This document shows positions 43,381 through 51,365 of a DNA stretch of 64,000 nt, piece by piece. The position numbers and the translations under genes are program-made. Every line of letters starts with the position of its first letter. Within the stretch, counting starts at the first letter, position 1. The notes below the pieces were generated by a model. That model had not been told where the DNA came from. It ran no database searches and saw only the letters and a list, made by a program, of their open reading frames with translations. Source of the stretch: Microscilla marina ATCC 23134 (GTDB lineage: Bacteria; Bacteroidota; Bacteroidia; Cytophagales; Microscillaceae); NCBI RefSeq assembly GCF_000169175.1, contig NZ_AAWS01000014.1, positions 1 to 64,000 on the forward strand, given 5' to 3'.

Positions 43381-44691
43381 ATGATGAACAATTTTTTTTA
43401 CTCTCTGATGATAAGTTGGTGGATGGGCATCACTTTATCATTTGCCCAAACCTCCCCTGTCCGTACCTCTTCAGTTTATTTTGCCTACAAGCAAAGTGAG
43501 TTAAGCGCCAAAGCCAAGCAAAAGCTTGATCAAACATTTGCGCGTCTTTATCGCAAGCAAGTGCTCGATTATGAGGTAACACTTACCGGGCTTGCCGATT
43601 CGGTGGGTAATGTAGCCGCTAATCATCAACTGGCAAATAAACGAGCCTTGGCAGTTAAAACTTATCTGATTGCTCAGGGTGTTGGTGCCGATAAAGTAAC
43701 AGTAAAAGTGTTGGGCGAACGCCCGGCAAATAACGAAGACGAGCATCGTCGCAACCGAAGGGTTGAAATAGTGTTGCGTTGGCAAACACGCAGCAAACCA
43801 ATAGCAAGCAAAAGGCCTCCCACCAAACCATCAGAACATAATATCCAAGTGTTTTTTGATAGTGTAAGGCAAACCGCCCAAACTTTTGTGATTGACAACA
43901 GCCTCGACACTATATTGGTGGGCAAAAAAGGCACTCGAATGCTTTTTTATGCTCAATCGTTTTACATCCCACGCGGGCAAACTGCAAAACCTATCACCAT
44001 TACCCTACGCGAATATTACACTTATGCCGATATGGTGTTTGCCGACCTTACTACTACTTCGGGCAGACGACTGCTAGAGACGGGAGGAATGTTACAAATA
44101 CGCGCTACACAGGCAGGCAAAGCACTCCGGTTGAAAAGAGGGCAAAATGTACTATTGTCTTTTCCGACAAATAGTCTAAAAAAAGGTATGACCGCTTTTA
44201 ATGGCAAACGAGGCAATGAAGGGTTGATCAACTGGCAACGCAACAATAGAGGATGGGTACGTGGTGGTTCATTACTTTGCATCAACAGACCCAGAATATG
44301 TTGGTTACGACGTTTGTTTAGCCGTAGGTTACGCCTACTTAAAAATAAGGAAACCAAGAAAGCTACCGCAGCCAACCGTTTAATGATGGCAAGTGTAAAT
44401 CAAGCAAATGAAAAGGGGAACAAAGCCTACGTTATGAGTACCAATCGTTTGGATTGGGTTAACTGTGATGCTTTTGTAGGCGTATCTAACAGCGCCATGG
44501 TAAAAGTACAGGTAGCACCCCATCATTCTTTCAGAAACACCCGATATTATCTTTTGCTACACCAACGCCGTAGTGTGGTGGCAGGTTATCAATATTATCA
44601 GGGAAAGTTATACTTTAGACGTTTGCCCAAAGGCGAAAAAGCTACCCTGATTGTGATTGATTACAAAAAAGCGAGTATTGTTGGCATCTGA
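43381..44691 (+). CDS. OmpA-family envelope protein, frameshifted near its end
   Basis: A 436-residue exported protein with a signal peptide (SWWMGITLSFAQ) and, unusually at the N-terminus, an OmpA/MotB peptidoglycan-binding domain (about 25-145): VYFAYKQSELSAKAKQKLDQ, GLADSVGNVAANHQLANKRA and NRRVEIVLRW. The C-terminal 290 residues are unfamiliar, with YIPRG, RGQNVLLSFP and VNCDAFVGVS segments. The reading frame stops at 44691, but the +1 frame from the A6 tract at 44665-44670 stays open with protein-like sequence to 44818, 20 bases before the terminator. The annotated end (KKASIVGI) is probably the product of a one-base slip in that A tract. Confidence 0.82.
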   Translation: MMNNFFYSLMISWWMGITLSFAQTSPVRTSSVYFAYKQSELSAKAKQKLDQTFARLYRKQVLDYEVTLTGLADSVGNVAANHQLANKRALAVKTYLIAQGVGADKVTVKVLGERPANNEDEHRRNRRVEIVLRWQTRSKPIASKRPPTKPSEHNIQVFFDSVRQTAQTFVIDNSLDTILVGKKGTRMLFYAQSFYIPRGQTAKPITITLREYYTYADMVFADLTTTSGRRLLETGGMLQIRATQAGKALRLKRGQNVLLSFPTNSLKKGMTAFNGKRGNEGLINWQRNNRGWVRGGSLLCINRPRICWLRRLFSRRLRLLKNKETKKATAANRLMMASVNQANEKGNKAYVMSTNRLDWVNCDAFVGVSNSAMVKVQVAPHHSFRNTRYYLLLHQRRSVVAGYQYYQGKLYFRRLPKGEKATLIVIDYKKASIVGI

Positions 44692-44818
44692 GGAGGTACG
44701 CATAGGTAAAGTAATAGGCAAAAATTTAAAGTTTGTACCGCATAATGTTGTTAGTGCTCGTGAAGCAATCAAAAAATTGACTGCGTTTGAGCAACAACGG
44801 TTAAACACGGGAAGATAG
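44665..44818 (+). pseudogene. Out-of-frame C-terminus of the OmpA-family gene
   Basis: In the +1 frame after the A6 tract the sequence reads about 50 residues (for example GKVIGKNLKFVPHNVVSARE and IKKLTAFEQQRLNTGR) and ends at TAG 44816-44818, just before the terminator. Removing one A from the tract would fuse it in frame to the gene. It has no start codon or promoter of its own. Confidence 0.6.
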
Positions 44819-44837
44819 TCTGTAAACAAAGAAAGTG

Positions 44838-44881
44838 AAAAGCCCGATGCTGATGCATTGTACATCAGCATCAGGCTTTTA
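44838..44881. terminator. Bidirectional terminator
   Basis: A very stable hairpin: aaaagcccgatgctgatg / catcagcatcaggctttt with one mismatch and a short loop. It serves the OmpA-family gene (+) and the 80-residue gene (-). Confidence 0.9.
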
Positions 44882-44884
44882 TAT

Positions 44885-45127
44885 TTATTTTTGGTGCAAG
44901 GCATCCAGCAACTCTACATTGTTGAGCAAATATTGCATTTGAAGAATACTTGCCTGTAAATAAGTTTTTACCTGTTCGTACTCTTGGTTTTCGAACAGTG
45001 TTAAAGGCATATCTGCGTCAAGTGCCAATGCTTCTAAGTTGGCGCGTACACTTTGGGCAAATATGTTTACAATTGATTCAGGAATGGTAATGCTTTGTGC
45101 CTCTGCGTTTAATTCAGTAAATTGCAT
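44885..45127 (-). CDS. Small unknown protein with structured leader, copy 2
   Basis: An 80-residue paralog of the gene at 23800-24048: MQFTELNAEAQS is identical, then L-x-LDAD and TYLQASILQMQYLLNN align with the other copy. All-helical by appearance, acidic, no export signal, no cysteine. Its leader, promoter and terminator arrangement repeats that of copy 1, 21 kb away, so the whole transcription unit was duplicated or kept. Function unknown. Confidence 0.72.
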   Translation of the reverse strand: MQFTELNAEAQSITIPESIVNIFAQSVRANLEALALDADMPLTLFENQEYEQVKTYLQASILQMQYLLNNVELLDALHQK

Positions 45128-45217
45128 ACTGTTATATATTTTTATGTGACAAAAAGCCCTTGAGGGAGGTCTGTCAAAACAATCCTCTTGGGCTTACTTT
45201 CACCATGAAAGTATGAA
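45128..45217 (-). promoter_or_regulatory. Conserved two-hairpin 5' leader, copy 2
   Basis: Hairpin 1 is actttca-tgg-tgaaagt (45196-45212); hairpin 2 pairs agcccaagagg with cctcaagggct followed by TTTTTG (about 45150-45194). The last 35 or so bases before the ATG are identical to copy 1, while the loops and the spacer between arms differ. This pattern suggests the stems are under selection. Confidence 0.5.
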
Positions 45218-45248
45218 CAAATATAGTAAAAACGCCCGCGTTTTGCAA
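45218..45248 (-). promoter_or_regulatory. Promoter of small gene copy 2
   Basis: On the minus strand TTG (45246-45248), 20-nt spacer and TATATTTG (45218-45225), a perfect match to the Bacteroidota -33/-7 consensus. The transcript would start at the first leader hairpin. Confidence 0.7.
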
Positions 45249-45429
45249 GAAAAAACACAGTTAAAACATTGAAATTCAAATGTTTAATACTAAAAGGTTT
45301 AATCCGGAGTCGGGAGTCAGTAGACCATCATTTTTTAGCTTCGTTTTGCGCCCATTAACTAAAGCAGAGCTCACTCATTCGTAATTCCTAATTAAACAAT
45401 TCGTAATTGACCTGTTCGTAATTAAAATA

Positions 45430-45515
45430 GTTTCGAGTGTTGGCGTGCTTTGGTCTCGCTTCACTAAGACCAAAGCAGGGGAATGTTTTTAGGGTTGAAT
45501 TGTCTTAGCTTGCCC
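45430..45515 (+). repeat. 86-bp direct repeat, first copy
   Basis: Begins gtttcgagtgttggcgtgct and includes the 10-bp inverted pair gctttggtct / agaccaaagc. The second copy begins 175 bases later at 45605. Confidence 0.75.
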
Positions 45516-45604
45516 CTGCCAATAAACAACTTCCTGTGAAGGTCTTACCGAAGGGTGACCTGAACAATGCCGACCGAAAACGTCACAAACAACTTGTGTA
45601 TGAT

Positions 45605-45690
45605 GTTTCGAGTGTTGGCGTGCTTTGGTCTCGCTTCACTAAGACCAAAGCAGGGGAATGTTTTTTAAGGTTGAATTGTCTTGGTTTGCC
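45605..45690 (+). repeat. 86-bp direct repeat, second copy
   Basis: Nearly identical to 45430-45515 with a few changes in the last 30 bases, including an altered T tract. Confidence 0.75.
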
Positions 45691-45946
45691 TCTCCTCATC
45701 CGTAATTGACATGTTTTTAATTCAGTCTGCATACGATGATTTTTAGCATCGCTTCGCACCCATTCGTAATTAGCCAAAGGCAGAGCTCCCTCTGGTCGGT
45801 TCGTAATTGACCCATTCGTCATTGGCTTCGCTTCGCGCCCATTCGTAATTCGTAATTCTCAAATTCGTAATTGATTCATTCGTAATTAGCTAAAGCAGAG
45901 GTACTGTGTACAAAGCCAAGTATTTGACTATAATTTTTTTTAGATT

Positions 45947-46983
45947 TTAGGAGGGGCAGCTCGTCGCCCCTTTTTTTATATAATTAGGGTCATAAGAAGT
46001 ATTATTCTTCCATAATGTATATATGAGCGTAAGTACTTTACGACATACAGCTAGAGCTGCGGCTCTGCCGTTCCTTCCTTCGGCTACTCTATCATAAAAA
46101 GCTCTAATCTCCTCAGAAACCCTAATTGTACTCAATGCAGGGCAAAACAACACCCCTTTAATATGTTTGTTACCCTTTTTTTTCATCTTACTTTTCCCTT
46201 TCATTTCTCCTGACTCTGAATGGTCAATGCTTAATGCTGCGTAGGAAATCAGCTGGCGAACACTATGTGTTTTGGCAAAACCATCAGTTTCTGCTAATAC
46301 CGTAGCGACTACAGTGTGACCAACCCCTGGGATAGACAGGACATTCTCTATTTTCTGACTCACATCTTGGTACCCTTTGGATTCCTTAGTCAAATGATTC
46401 TTAATTTCTTTTTCTAAGATCTTAAGTTGGGACTTGATCAAACCCAATCGTTCTTCTATCAAGTCTTTGCGCACAGGGTGCAAAGGAGTGCGTGAAGCTG
46501 GTTTTTAAGACGAGTCTGGTCTTTCTTCAAAGTACTACGCTCTCTAGTTAAGTCTCGAAGCAGCATATAATACTCTGAGGTTGGCTTCCAAGGCTCTAGT
46601 TTACGCTCTAAACCCATACGTGCCAAAGACTTAGCATCCAGCTTATCAGTTTTAGAGGACTGTGATTCACTTTTTTTATAGTTACTTGCCTGCGTGGGTT
46701 GAACAACTGATAATTCGTGGTTCTCTACAAATAAGTAATGAGCTAATTGCTCATAATAAACCCCAGTAGCCTCCATAGTAAAGCATAAACCAGAGTCTGC
46801 TACGGCATGTTGATGAATCCAATCAGAAAAAGTGATAAAACCTTCTGTATTATTCTTAAAATCCTGAACTGATACTACTTTAATATCGCGATCAAACGAT
46901 AAAGAACTAATACAGGCTACAAAACTGTCTTTTGCTATATCAATGCCTACATTTTGGGTCAAAACTTTGTGTTGAGTCATCAT
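45947..46983 (-). pseudogene. IS110-family transposase, frameshifted
   Basis: Two overlapping reading frames make up one IS110-type transposase. The N-terminal part (46459-46983) has the DEDD RuvC-like domain: GIDIAKDS, CFTMEATGVYYE and KTDKLDAKSLARMG. The C-terminal part (45947-46483) has the IS116/IS110/IS902 domain with IPGVGHTVVATVLAE, SYAALSIDHSESGEMKGKSK and KKGNKHI, including the likely catalytic Ser. A -1 shift near 46478 (LKNQLHALL continuing as HPVRKDL) joins them. No canonical slippery sequence is seen, so mutation is more likely than programmed shifting. Together the parts would make about 345 residues, the usual length. Confidence 0.85.
45951..45978 (+). terminator. Inward-facing terminator in the IS110 3' end
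   Basis: aggggc / gcccct with an 8-nt loop followed by seven T residues on the plus strand. It lies inside the last codons of the minus-strand transposase, so it would stop outside transcription from running antisense into the element. Confidence 0.6.
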
Positions 46984-47255
46984 TGAAGTATTTTGAAGCT
47001 AATTATTTAGTAATTGGATATTAGCGAATTTCCCCATCATCTACGCTCGTGTATAGAAGCTTATAGCCTTGCTATAGCTTTGGGTACTGTTGAGATACGA
47101 AGAAAATTGCAAGGAATACCGGCGAAACCTCTGCCAGAGAATCATCGATAAGATGTTGAAAGCTCGAAATGCTCGTGTATTCCCTGCTAATACCTTTTAA
47201 AAAATACTCATCTTTTTGTACTTTTCATAGACCTTTATTTTTTTTACAAATATAC
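46984..47255 (-). ncRNA. Candidate bridge-RNA region of the IS110 element
   Basis: About 270 bases without coding potential between the transposase start and the repeat flank. Position and length match the bridge-RNA-encoding end of IS110-group elements. Short inverted pairs are visible (cttatagcc / gctat near 47070), but I could not derive the two guide loops by eye. Confidence 0.4.
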
Positions 47256-47313
47256 GAGCTCACTCATTCGTAATTAGCTTTGCAGAGCTCCCTCTGGTTG
47301 GTTCGTAATTGAT
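47256..47313. repeat. ttcgtaatt repeats flanking the IS110 element
   Basis: A second copy of the 48-bp unit seen at 45762-45811, ending with ttcgtaattgattcattcgt. The repeat continues into the 3' end of the next gene and encodes its last residues. Confidence 0.65.
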
Positions 47314-48258
47314 TCATTCGTAATTCGTAATTAAAATAGCCTTGTATTGCCCCACAATGCCCCAGTGGTCGGATGGGGTAGTTTCGGTAGTGCCAAAGCT
47401 AAGACATTGAATATTGGGCGAATGAAAAATATGATCGATCGGCACCCCCAATAACCAGCTCCAGGCCGGATAAGATGGGCTAAACTCACGACGACTGTCC
47501 AGTAAATTGGCAGTTTTTTTAAAACGTTGAATCACAGGTGACCAACTCACAACATTGTAATCGCCTACTGCAAGTTTATATCCTTTTTTGCCTTTCATAT
47601 ACACCGCAATTTTTACCAAGTCACTGTTACGACGCTGATACCAATCATTGCTTTTTGGGGGCAACACATGCGACGACACCCAATGCAATTGACCAAAAGG
47701 CATGCTGATAGTGGTGGTAATACTGGGCAGGTCACTAAAATACTTGGCTTGAGTGTTTTGCATCTCAAATTTAGAAAACATGGCAATGCCAAAATTATCG
47801 TCACGGGTGACCACATATTGGTGCGGGTAGGTGTTTCCCAAGCCTTTTTTAAGTGCTTGCCACCAACGATTGTTTACCTCCTCAAAAGAAATGATATCAG
47901 CTTCGGTGTTTTTGGCTACTGTAATCACTTTTTGGTGCTGAGTATTTCTTTTCCACACATTGAAATGGGCAACCTTAAAAGCAGTACCTTTCACGTTTTT
48001 TGGGTCAGGGTGCGACTGCCAAAACCATTGAATAAACAATGTACTCATGAGTACACTACTTAATAGACTACTGGTGAGCAACCACTTCTTTTGCCAAATA
48101 AAACTCAGTATAGCTACACATAAGTATAGCACAACTATTTGAATAGCAAACGAATGGACAATGTCAAACAAAAAGTAATCTAGTGGAAACCGTACAAGTA
48201 AAGCAAAGACGAGCAGCAAAGCCGCACTGATTTTCTCAAACTTAGGCATAAGAGGCAT
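47314..48258 (-). CDS. Membrane-anchored endonuclease/exonuclease/phosphatase-family protein
   Basis: A 314-residue protein with two or three N-terminal membrane helices (about residues 10-85) and a C-terminal EEP (DNase I-like) hydrolase domain. The domain shows FKVAHFNVWKRN, ADIISFEEVN (catalytic Glu), WVSSHVLPPK, LAVGDYNVVSWS (D and N of the active site) and TPSDHWGIVGQ (closing SDH). It should sit on the outer face of the inner membrane and cleave a phosphodiester or phosphoester; the substrate is unknown. ATG at 48258 is preferred over an upstream TTG. The last residues (ILITNYE) are encoded by the ttcgtaatt repeat, so the natural C-terminus may have been replaced. Confidence 0.85.
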   Translation of the reverse strand: MPLMPKFEKISAALLLVFALLVRFPLDYFLFDIVHSFAIQIVVLYLCVAILSFIWQKKWLLTSSLLSSVLMSTLFIQWFWQSHPDPKNVKGTAFKVAHFNVWKRNTQHQKVITVAKNTEADIISFEEVNNRWWQALKKGLGNTYPHQYVVTRDDNFGIAMFSKFEMQNTQAKYFSDLPSITTTISMPFGQLHWVSSHVLPPKSNDWYQRRNSDLVKIAVYMKGKKGYKLAVGDYNVVSWSPVIQRFKKTANLLDSRREFSPSYPAWSWLLGVPIDHIFHSPNIQCLSFGTTETTPSDHWGIVGQYKAILITNYE

Positions 48259-48495
48259 TTTTTGATTAGTAAACTTGCCTTGAGGTACCTTCTGGAGGAA
48301 CAATCCAGGATGAGTTTAATCAAAAGCATTTGCTTTGACTCAAAGGTGAATACCTCAAGATAAGTTCTGGTGCTTAAAAGTACTCTAAAGAAAATGATTT
48401 TGCCAAAACCTGATAAAAAACAAGTTTGCTCTTGCAAAGCAGTGCATACTTTTCTATGATTACACCTTAAACAAGAAAGTTAAAAATATATCTGA

Positions 48496-49548
48496 ATGAA
48501 CCCACAACTGATACCTTATCGTGATGGCGAGAAATGGGGATTTGCTGACCCACAGGGCAATGTAATTATTCCATGTACTTTTGAAGAAGTGCACCCTTTT
48601 CAGGAAGGACTGGCAGCTGTTATGCTCGATGGCTTGATTGGTTTTATCGATACCACTGGCAAACTAGTGGTTCCGGCTGATTACGAGGATGTTGCCAATT
48701 TTACAGATGGACTGGCAGCGGTCATGTCTGACGACAAGTATGGCTATGTAAATACTCAAAACAACCTCGTGATTCCTTGCATATATGATTATGCTGGGTT
48801 GTTTAAAAACGGGTTTGCTGAAGTAGAAATAGATGAACAACATGGGGTGATTGACGCACAAGGCAACGAAGTAGTAGAGTTGGGCGACAATTTTATCATA
48901 GAGGTACAAAACAACCTGGCATTTTTGGCGCGCGATGAACAATACGAAATCATTGACCTAAAAACGCAACAGATGGTGCCGCTTGACTATGATGATTTGG
49001 ATGTGGGCAATCAAACTCACTTGATTGCAGTAGCTCAAATGTTTGAAGACGGACCAGCCTATGGCTACATAAGTCCAGAGGGTAAACTGTTGATAGACTT
49101 TGACTTTGAGCAAGCTTATGGCTTTTTCGAGGGCAGGGCTATTATTATGGAAGAAGAACGCTACGGGTTTATCAATGAAGCCGGACAAGTGATTGTAAAG
49201 CCTACCTATGACGATGCACAAGAGTTTAGCGAGGGCTTGGTAGCTTTAAAAAAAGGTGAAAAGTGGGGGTTTATGGACAAAGATGGCAATGAAGCCATAC
49301 CATTTAAGTACGATTATGTAGGCTCTTTTCAAAATGGGCGCGCGTACATACGTCAAGGTGCCTTGTATGGTTTTATAGACTCTAAAGGCGAAGTGGTAAT
49401 TCCAATAAAATATACCGCAGATGTACAACAGTTAGATGAAGTAGATGTAGAGTTTTTCCAAAGCTTCGAAAATGGTGTTGCTTTGGTCAACATAGGCGAA
49501 AAAATGGGCTATATTGATGTAAATGGCAAAGAGTATTTCAAAGGTTAA
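48496..49548 (+). CDS. Cytoplasmic WG-repeat protein
   Basis: A 350-residue protein built from about nine WG repeats (first unit KWGFADPQGNVIIPCTFEEV; later KWGFMDKDGNEAIPFKYDYV, YGFIDSKGEVVIPIKY and MGYIDVNGKEY at the end). It has no signal peptide, in contrast to the WG protein at 30798-31973, so it is probably cytoplasmic and more acidic. WG repeats make beta-rich solenoids for protein contacts. It starts 237 bases from the divergent EEP gene and ends before a good terminator. Confidence 0.85.
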   Translation: MNPQLIPYRDGEKWGFADPQGNVIIPCTFEEVHPFQEGLAAVMLDGLIGFIDTTGKLVVPADYEDVANFTDGLAAVMSDDKYGYVNTQNNLVIPCIYDYAGLFKNGFAEVEIDEQHGVIDAQGNEVVELGDNFIIEVQNNLAFLARDEQYEIIDLKTQQMVPLDYDDLDVGNQTHLIAVAQMFEDGPAYGYISPEGKLLIDFDFEQAYGFFEGRAIIMEEERYGFINEAGQVIVKPTYDDAQEFSEGLVALKKGEKWGFMDKDGNEAIPFKYDYVGSFQNGRAYIRQGALYGFIDSKGEVVIPIKYTADVQQLDEVDVEFFQSFENGVALVNIGEKMGYIDVNGKEYFKG

Positions 49549-49619
49549 GTTTGCTGACCGTTGACTGGTTTTAGCTAACCTGGCTTTGAATGCTTTAACT
49601 CCAACCAAAATTTTTTTAA

Positions 49620-49657
49620 CCAACGCCTTGTCTAATTGTCAAGGCGTTGCTGTTTTA
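49620..49657 (+). terminator. Terminator of the WG gene
   Basis: aacgccttg / caaggcgtt with a 9-nt loop, then gctgtttt; it lies 72 bases past the stop codon. Confidence 0.75.
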
Positions 49658-49788
49658 ATTGACAAGGTGAAAACTATTGGTATTATTATCATTGCTACGT
49701 AGTTGATAGAGCAAGCATAACTTCGCTCGATAATGTTACAACAAGTACCCTGGCTATTGAATAATAGTTGGTTTAATTGCTGACTGTA

Positions 49789-49806
49789 AGAGCTTGTTTA
49801 AACAAG
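49789..49806. repeat. Isolated end of the 109-bp inverted-repeat family
   Basis: agagcttgtttaaac matches the first 15 bases of the element at 13143-13251, and continues as caag to form the palindrome cttgtttaaacaag. It may be a relic in which both ends have joined. Confidence 0.45.
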
Positions 49807-49814
49807 TCCTCTAA

Positions 49815-49853
49815 TAAAAAAAGCCCATAATCAATGACTATGGACTTTTAGCG
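49815..49853 (-). terminator. Terminator-like hairpin
   Basis: aagcccata / tatggactt with one mismatch and flanking A and T runs; it lies past the end of the minus-strand DoxX gene and could end it. Confidence 0.5.
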
Positions 49854-50023
49854 AATCTATAACTAAACTCTAACCTAACTATGTAATAATATGAGCTACC
49901 ACAACCTCAAGTTCTTAGATGCCGATGCATATCTAAGCAATAAGTGAAAGGCTGCTTTATGAACTTCCAAGGTTTTGTATTACGTTGATTGTTAGTGATT
50001 TATTAAACCCGTAGAGGGAAGTG

Positions 50024-50383
50024 TTAGCTACTAAAAATTTTTCGATCAAAATAATACGACGCTGTCAAAAGAACCAATGCTACAATAGCCCCATAGTGCT
50101 CTCCATCTGCGATGGCTACATGGGCAGCAACGGCGAGTAAAAAATCAAAAAATAGCCCCGCATAAGCCCATTCTTTGAGCCAGGCAGATTTTTTAGTGAG
50201 TATAGCCACCACTGCAAGCACTTTGGCTGCAGCCAATGGGTAAATAATGTAAGTAGGGTAGCCTAAGTTGGCAAATACAACTTTTATGTTTTCATAGTTG
50301 AATACATACATTCCTGCCGACATAAGTACTAGGGCTGACAATAGGCCTGTAGCTACCCAGTAAATAACTTTTTGTATCTTCAT
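50024..50383 (-). CDS. DoxX-like membrane protein
   Basis: A 119-residue membrane protein with four helices (IYWVATGLLSALVLMSAGMY, then IIYPLAAAKVLAVVAIL, AYAGLFFDFLLAVAAHVAIA and AIVALVLLTASYYF). The GYPTYIIYPLAAAKVLA segment is typical of the DoxX-like (DUF4267-type) family. The ATG at 50383 is chosen because the upstream 55 codons of open frame do not resemble the family. It is divergent from rpmG with a 360-bp gap. Function is unassigned in this branch. Confidence 0.82.
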   Translation of the reverse strand: MKIQKVIYWVATGLLSALVLMSAGMYVFNYENIKVVFANLGYPTYIIYPLAAAKVLAVVAILTKKSAWLKEWAYAGLFFDFLLAVAAHVAIADGEHYGAIVALVLLTASYYFDRKIFSS

Positions 50384-50746
50384 TTTGGTAAAATAATACG
50401 ATGTTCGAGATGTGTACTTGGTATTAGTTGCGCACAAAACTAATACAATTACATTAAATGCAAAAGCATAAGTTGATTGCTTAACATTTATTGACCCGGG
50501 AAAGTTCAGCCTGTGAAGGTAAAACTGGTAAGGTAAGATGGAAAGCAAAATAATACGTAAAGCATGCCTGGTAGATTGGCGGGGGTGTTGGGTATGCCTC
50601 TGTGCACAAAAAGCTTTAGTAAATTATTTTATGGCAAATGAATAGATAGGATATCGTGACCCATAAAAAATTTTCCTGACATAAACTCGACTTTATGCCT
50701 TTTATACTTTATATTTGCGTGCTCAAATTTGAAATTTACTGGAATA
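50384..50746. other. Divergent promoter region
   Basis: About 360 bases. A TATATTTG -7 box at 50710-50717 lies 30 bases ahead of rpmG and probably marks its promoter; the -33 element is poor. Nothing else was recognised. Confidence 0.45.
50710..50717 (+). promoter_or_regulatory. -7 element of the rpmG promoter
   Basis: TATATTTG matches the consensus TAnnTTTG exactly. A TTG at -33 is not present at the usual distance. A start near 50725 leaves a 22-nt leader. Confidence 0.5.
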
Positions 50747-50929
50747 ATGGCGAAGAAAGGAAATAGAATTCAAGTTATCTTGGAGTGTACCGAACACAAA
50801 AAAAGCGGTATGCCTGGTATGTCAAGATATATAACAACAAAGAACCGCAAGAACACTACTCAACGCATAGAGTTGAAAAAATACAACCCGGTTCTAAAAA
50901 AGCATACTGTTCACAAAGAAATTAAGTAA
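50747..50929 (+). CDS. rpmG: 50S ribosomal protein L33
   Basis: The 60-residue ribosomal protein L33 of the large subunit. Family features are [31 protein letters not shown] and [16 protein letters not shown]. It is the Cys-poor (zinc-independent) type, with only C14. The ATG at 50747 is used rather than an upstream in-frame ATG since the family begins MAKK. DUF4295 and ftsY follow, which is the usual Bacteroidota order; rpmB (L28), often first in this group, is absent here. Confidence 0.97.
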   Translation: MAKKGNRIQVILECTEHKKSGMPGMSRYITTKNRKNTTQRIELKKYNPVLKKHTVHKEIK

Positions 50930-51000
50930 TTTCAATGACTTAAACCCTCCCTTGTATTGAGAGAGAGGCAATTTGTATAGTCAAAAAATTTGAATGAATT

Positions 51001-51150
51001 ATGGCAAAGAAAACCGTAGCAACGCTTAAAACCGGAGAAGGTGCTAAGTTTGTGAAAATCGTAAAGGCTGTGAAGTCTGCAAAAACTGGAGCATACACTT
51101 TTAAAGAAGAAATGGTGCCAGTAGGAGAGGCAAAAGAAGCATTAAAGTAA
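51001..51150 (+). CDS. DUF4295 family small protein
   Basis: A 49-residue basic protein beginning MAKKTVATLKTGEGAKFVKI and ending VGEAKEALK, too short for common gene-length cut-offs. It matches the DUF4295 family, which in Bacteroidota lies between rpmG and ftsY. It is a probable ribosome-associated or translation-linked protein by context only. It starts 71 bases after rpmG and is followed by a terminator, so rpmG and this gene form one transcript. Confidence 0.85.
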   Translation: MAKKTVATLKTGEGAKFVKIVKAVKSAKTGAYTFKEEMVPVGEAKEALK

Positions 51151-51181
51151 TTTTATGCTTACTTATCTTTAAGATATTCTG

Positions 51182-51217
51182 AAGAAGTTTCATCCAGTGA
51201 AACTTCTTTTTTTTTAT
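51182..51217 (+). terminator. Terminator after DUF4295
   Basis: aagaagtttca / tgaaacttctt with a 5-nt loop and a run of T residues, 30 bases past the stop codon. It separates the rpmG unit from ftsY. Confidence 0.85.
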
Positions 51218-51365
51218 CTTTTTATGCGCTATCTTGGCGAAGTTGTGCAGCGTTTAGGTGAAAAACTGACAGTTTGACACCAAGTACTGCTTCTTATTGT
51301 TTCGGCTTCTTACTTGATAGGATTTACTTGTGCAAATCCAAACTAACTAATAATAAAATTATACC

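Larger units (their letters stand above)
45249..45946. repeat. Block of short repeats (ttcgtaatt and 86-bp unit)
   Basis: No gene is seen. The 9-mer ttcgtaatt and near variants occur roughly ten times between 45380 and 45890. An 86-bp unit is present twice, at about 45430-45515 and 45605-45690, and contains the hairpin gctttggtct / agaccaaagc. A 48-bp unit (cattcgtaattagc, then gcagagctccctctgg and ttcgtaattga) at about 45762-45811 recurs at about 47267-47314 beyond the IS110 element. Confidence 0.7.
45930..47260 (-). mobile_element. IS110-family insertion element (approximate bounds)
   Basis: The frameshifted DEDD transposase plus about 270 bases of non-coding sequence upstream of it form an element inserted in the ttcgtaatt repeat block; similar 48-bp repeat units lie on both sides. 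IS110 elements lack terminal inverted repeats and target duplications, so the ends cannot be set exactly. In the IS110 group the non-coding region ahead of the transposase encodes the bridge RNA that pairs with target and donor DNA, so 46984-47255 is the place to look for it. Confidence 0.7.
49549..50023. other. Intergenic region
   Basis: About 475 bases between convergent genes. It has the WG terminator, a palindrome agagcttgtttaaacaag at 49789 that matches the ends of the 13143 element, and a second hairpin at 49817-49852. No gene was seen. Confidence 0.5.

Noticed and set aside
45583-45822. 79-codon minus-strand frame in the repeat block
   Set aside because: It consists of the 86-bp and ttcgtaatt repeats; no codon bias or family signal.
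45249-45946. CRISPR-like spacing of repeats
   Set aside because: The 86-bp repeats occur only twice, the short units are irregularly spaced, spacers are not of uniform length and no cas gene is present.
46459-46483. Programmed frameshift in the IS110 transposase
   Set aside because: No slippery heptamer, and IS110 transposases are normally single-frame.
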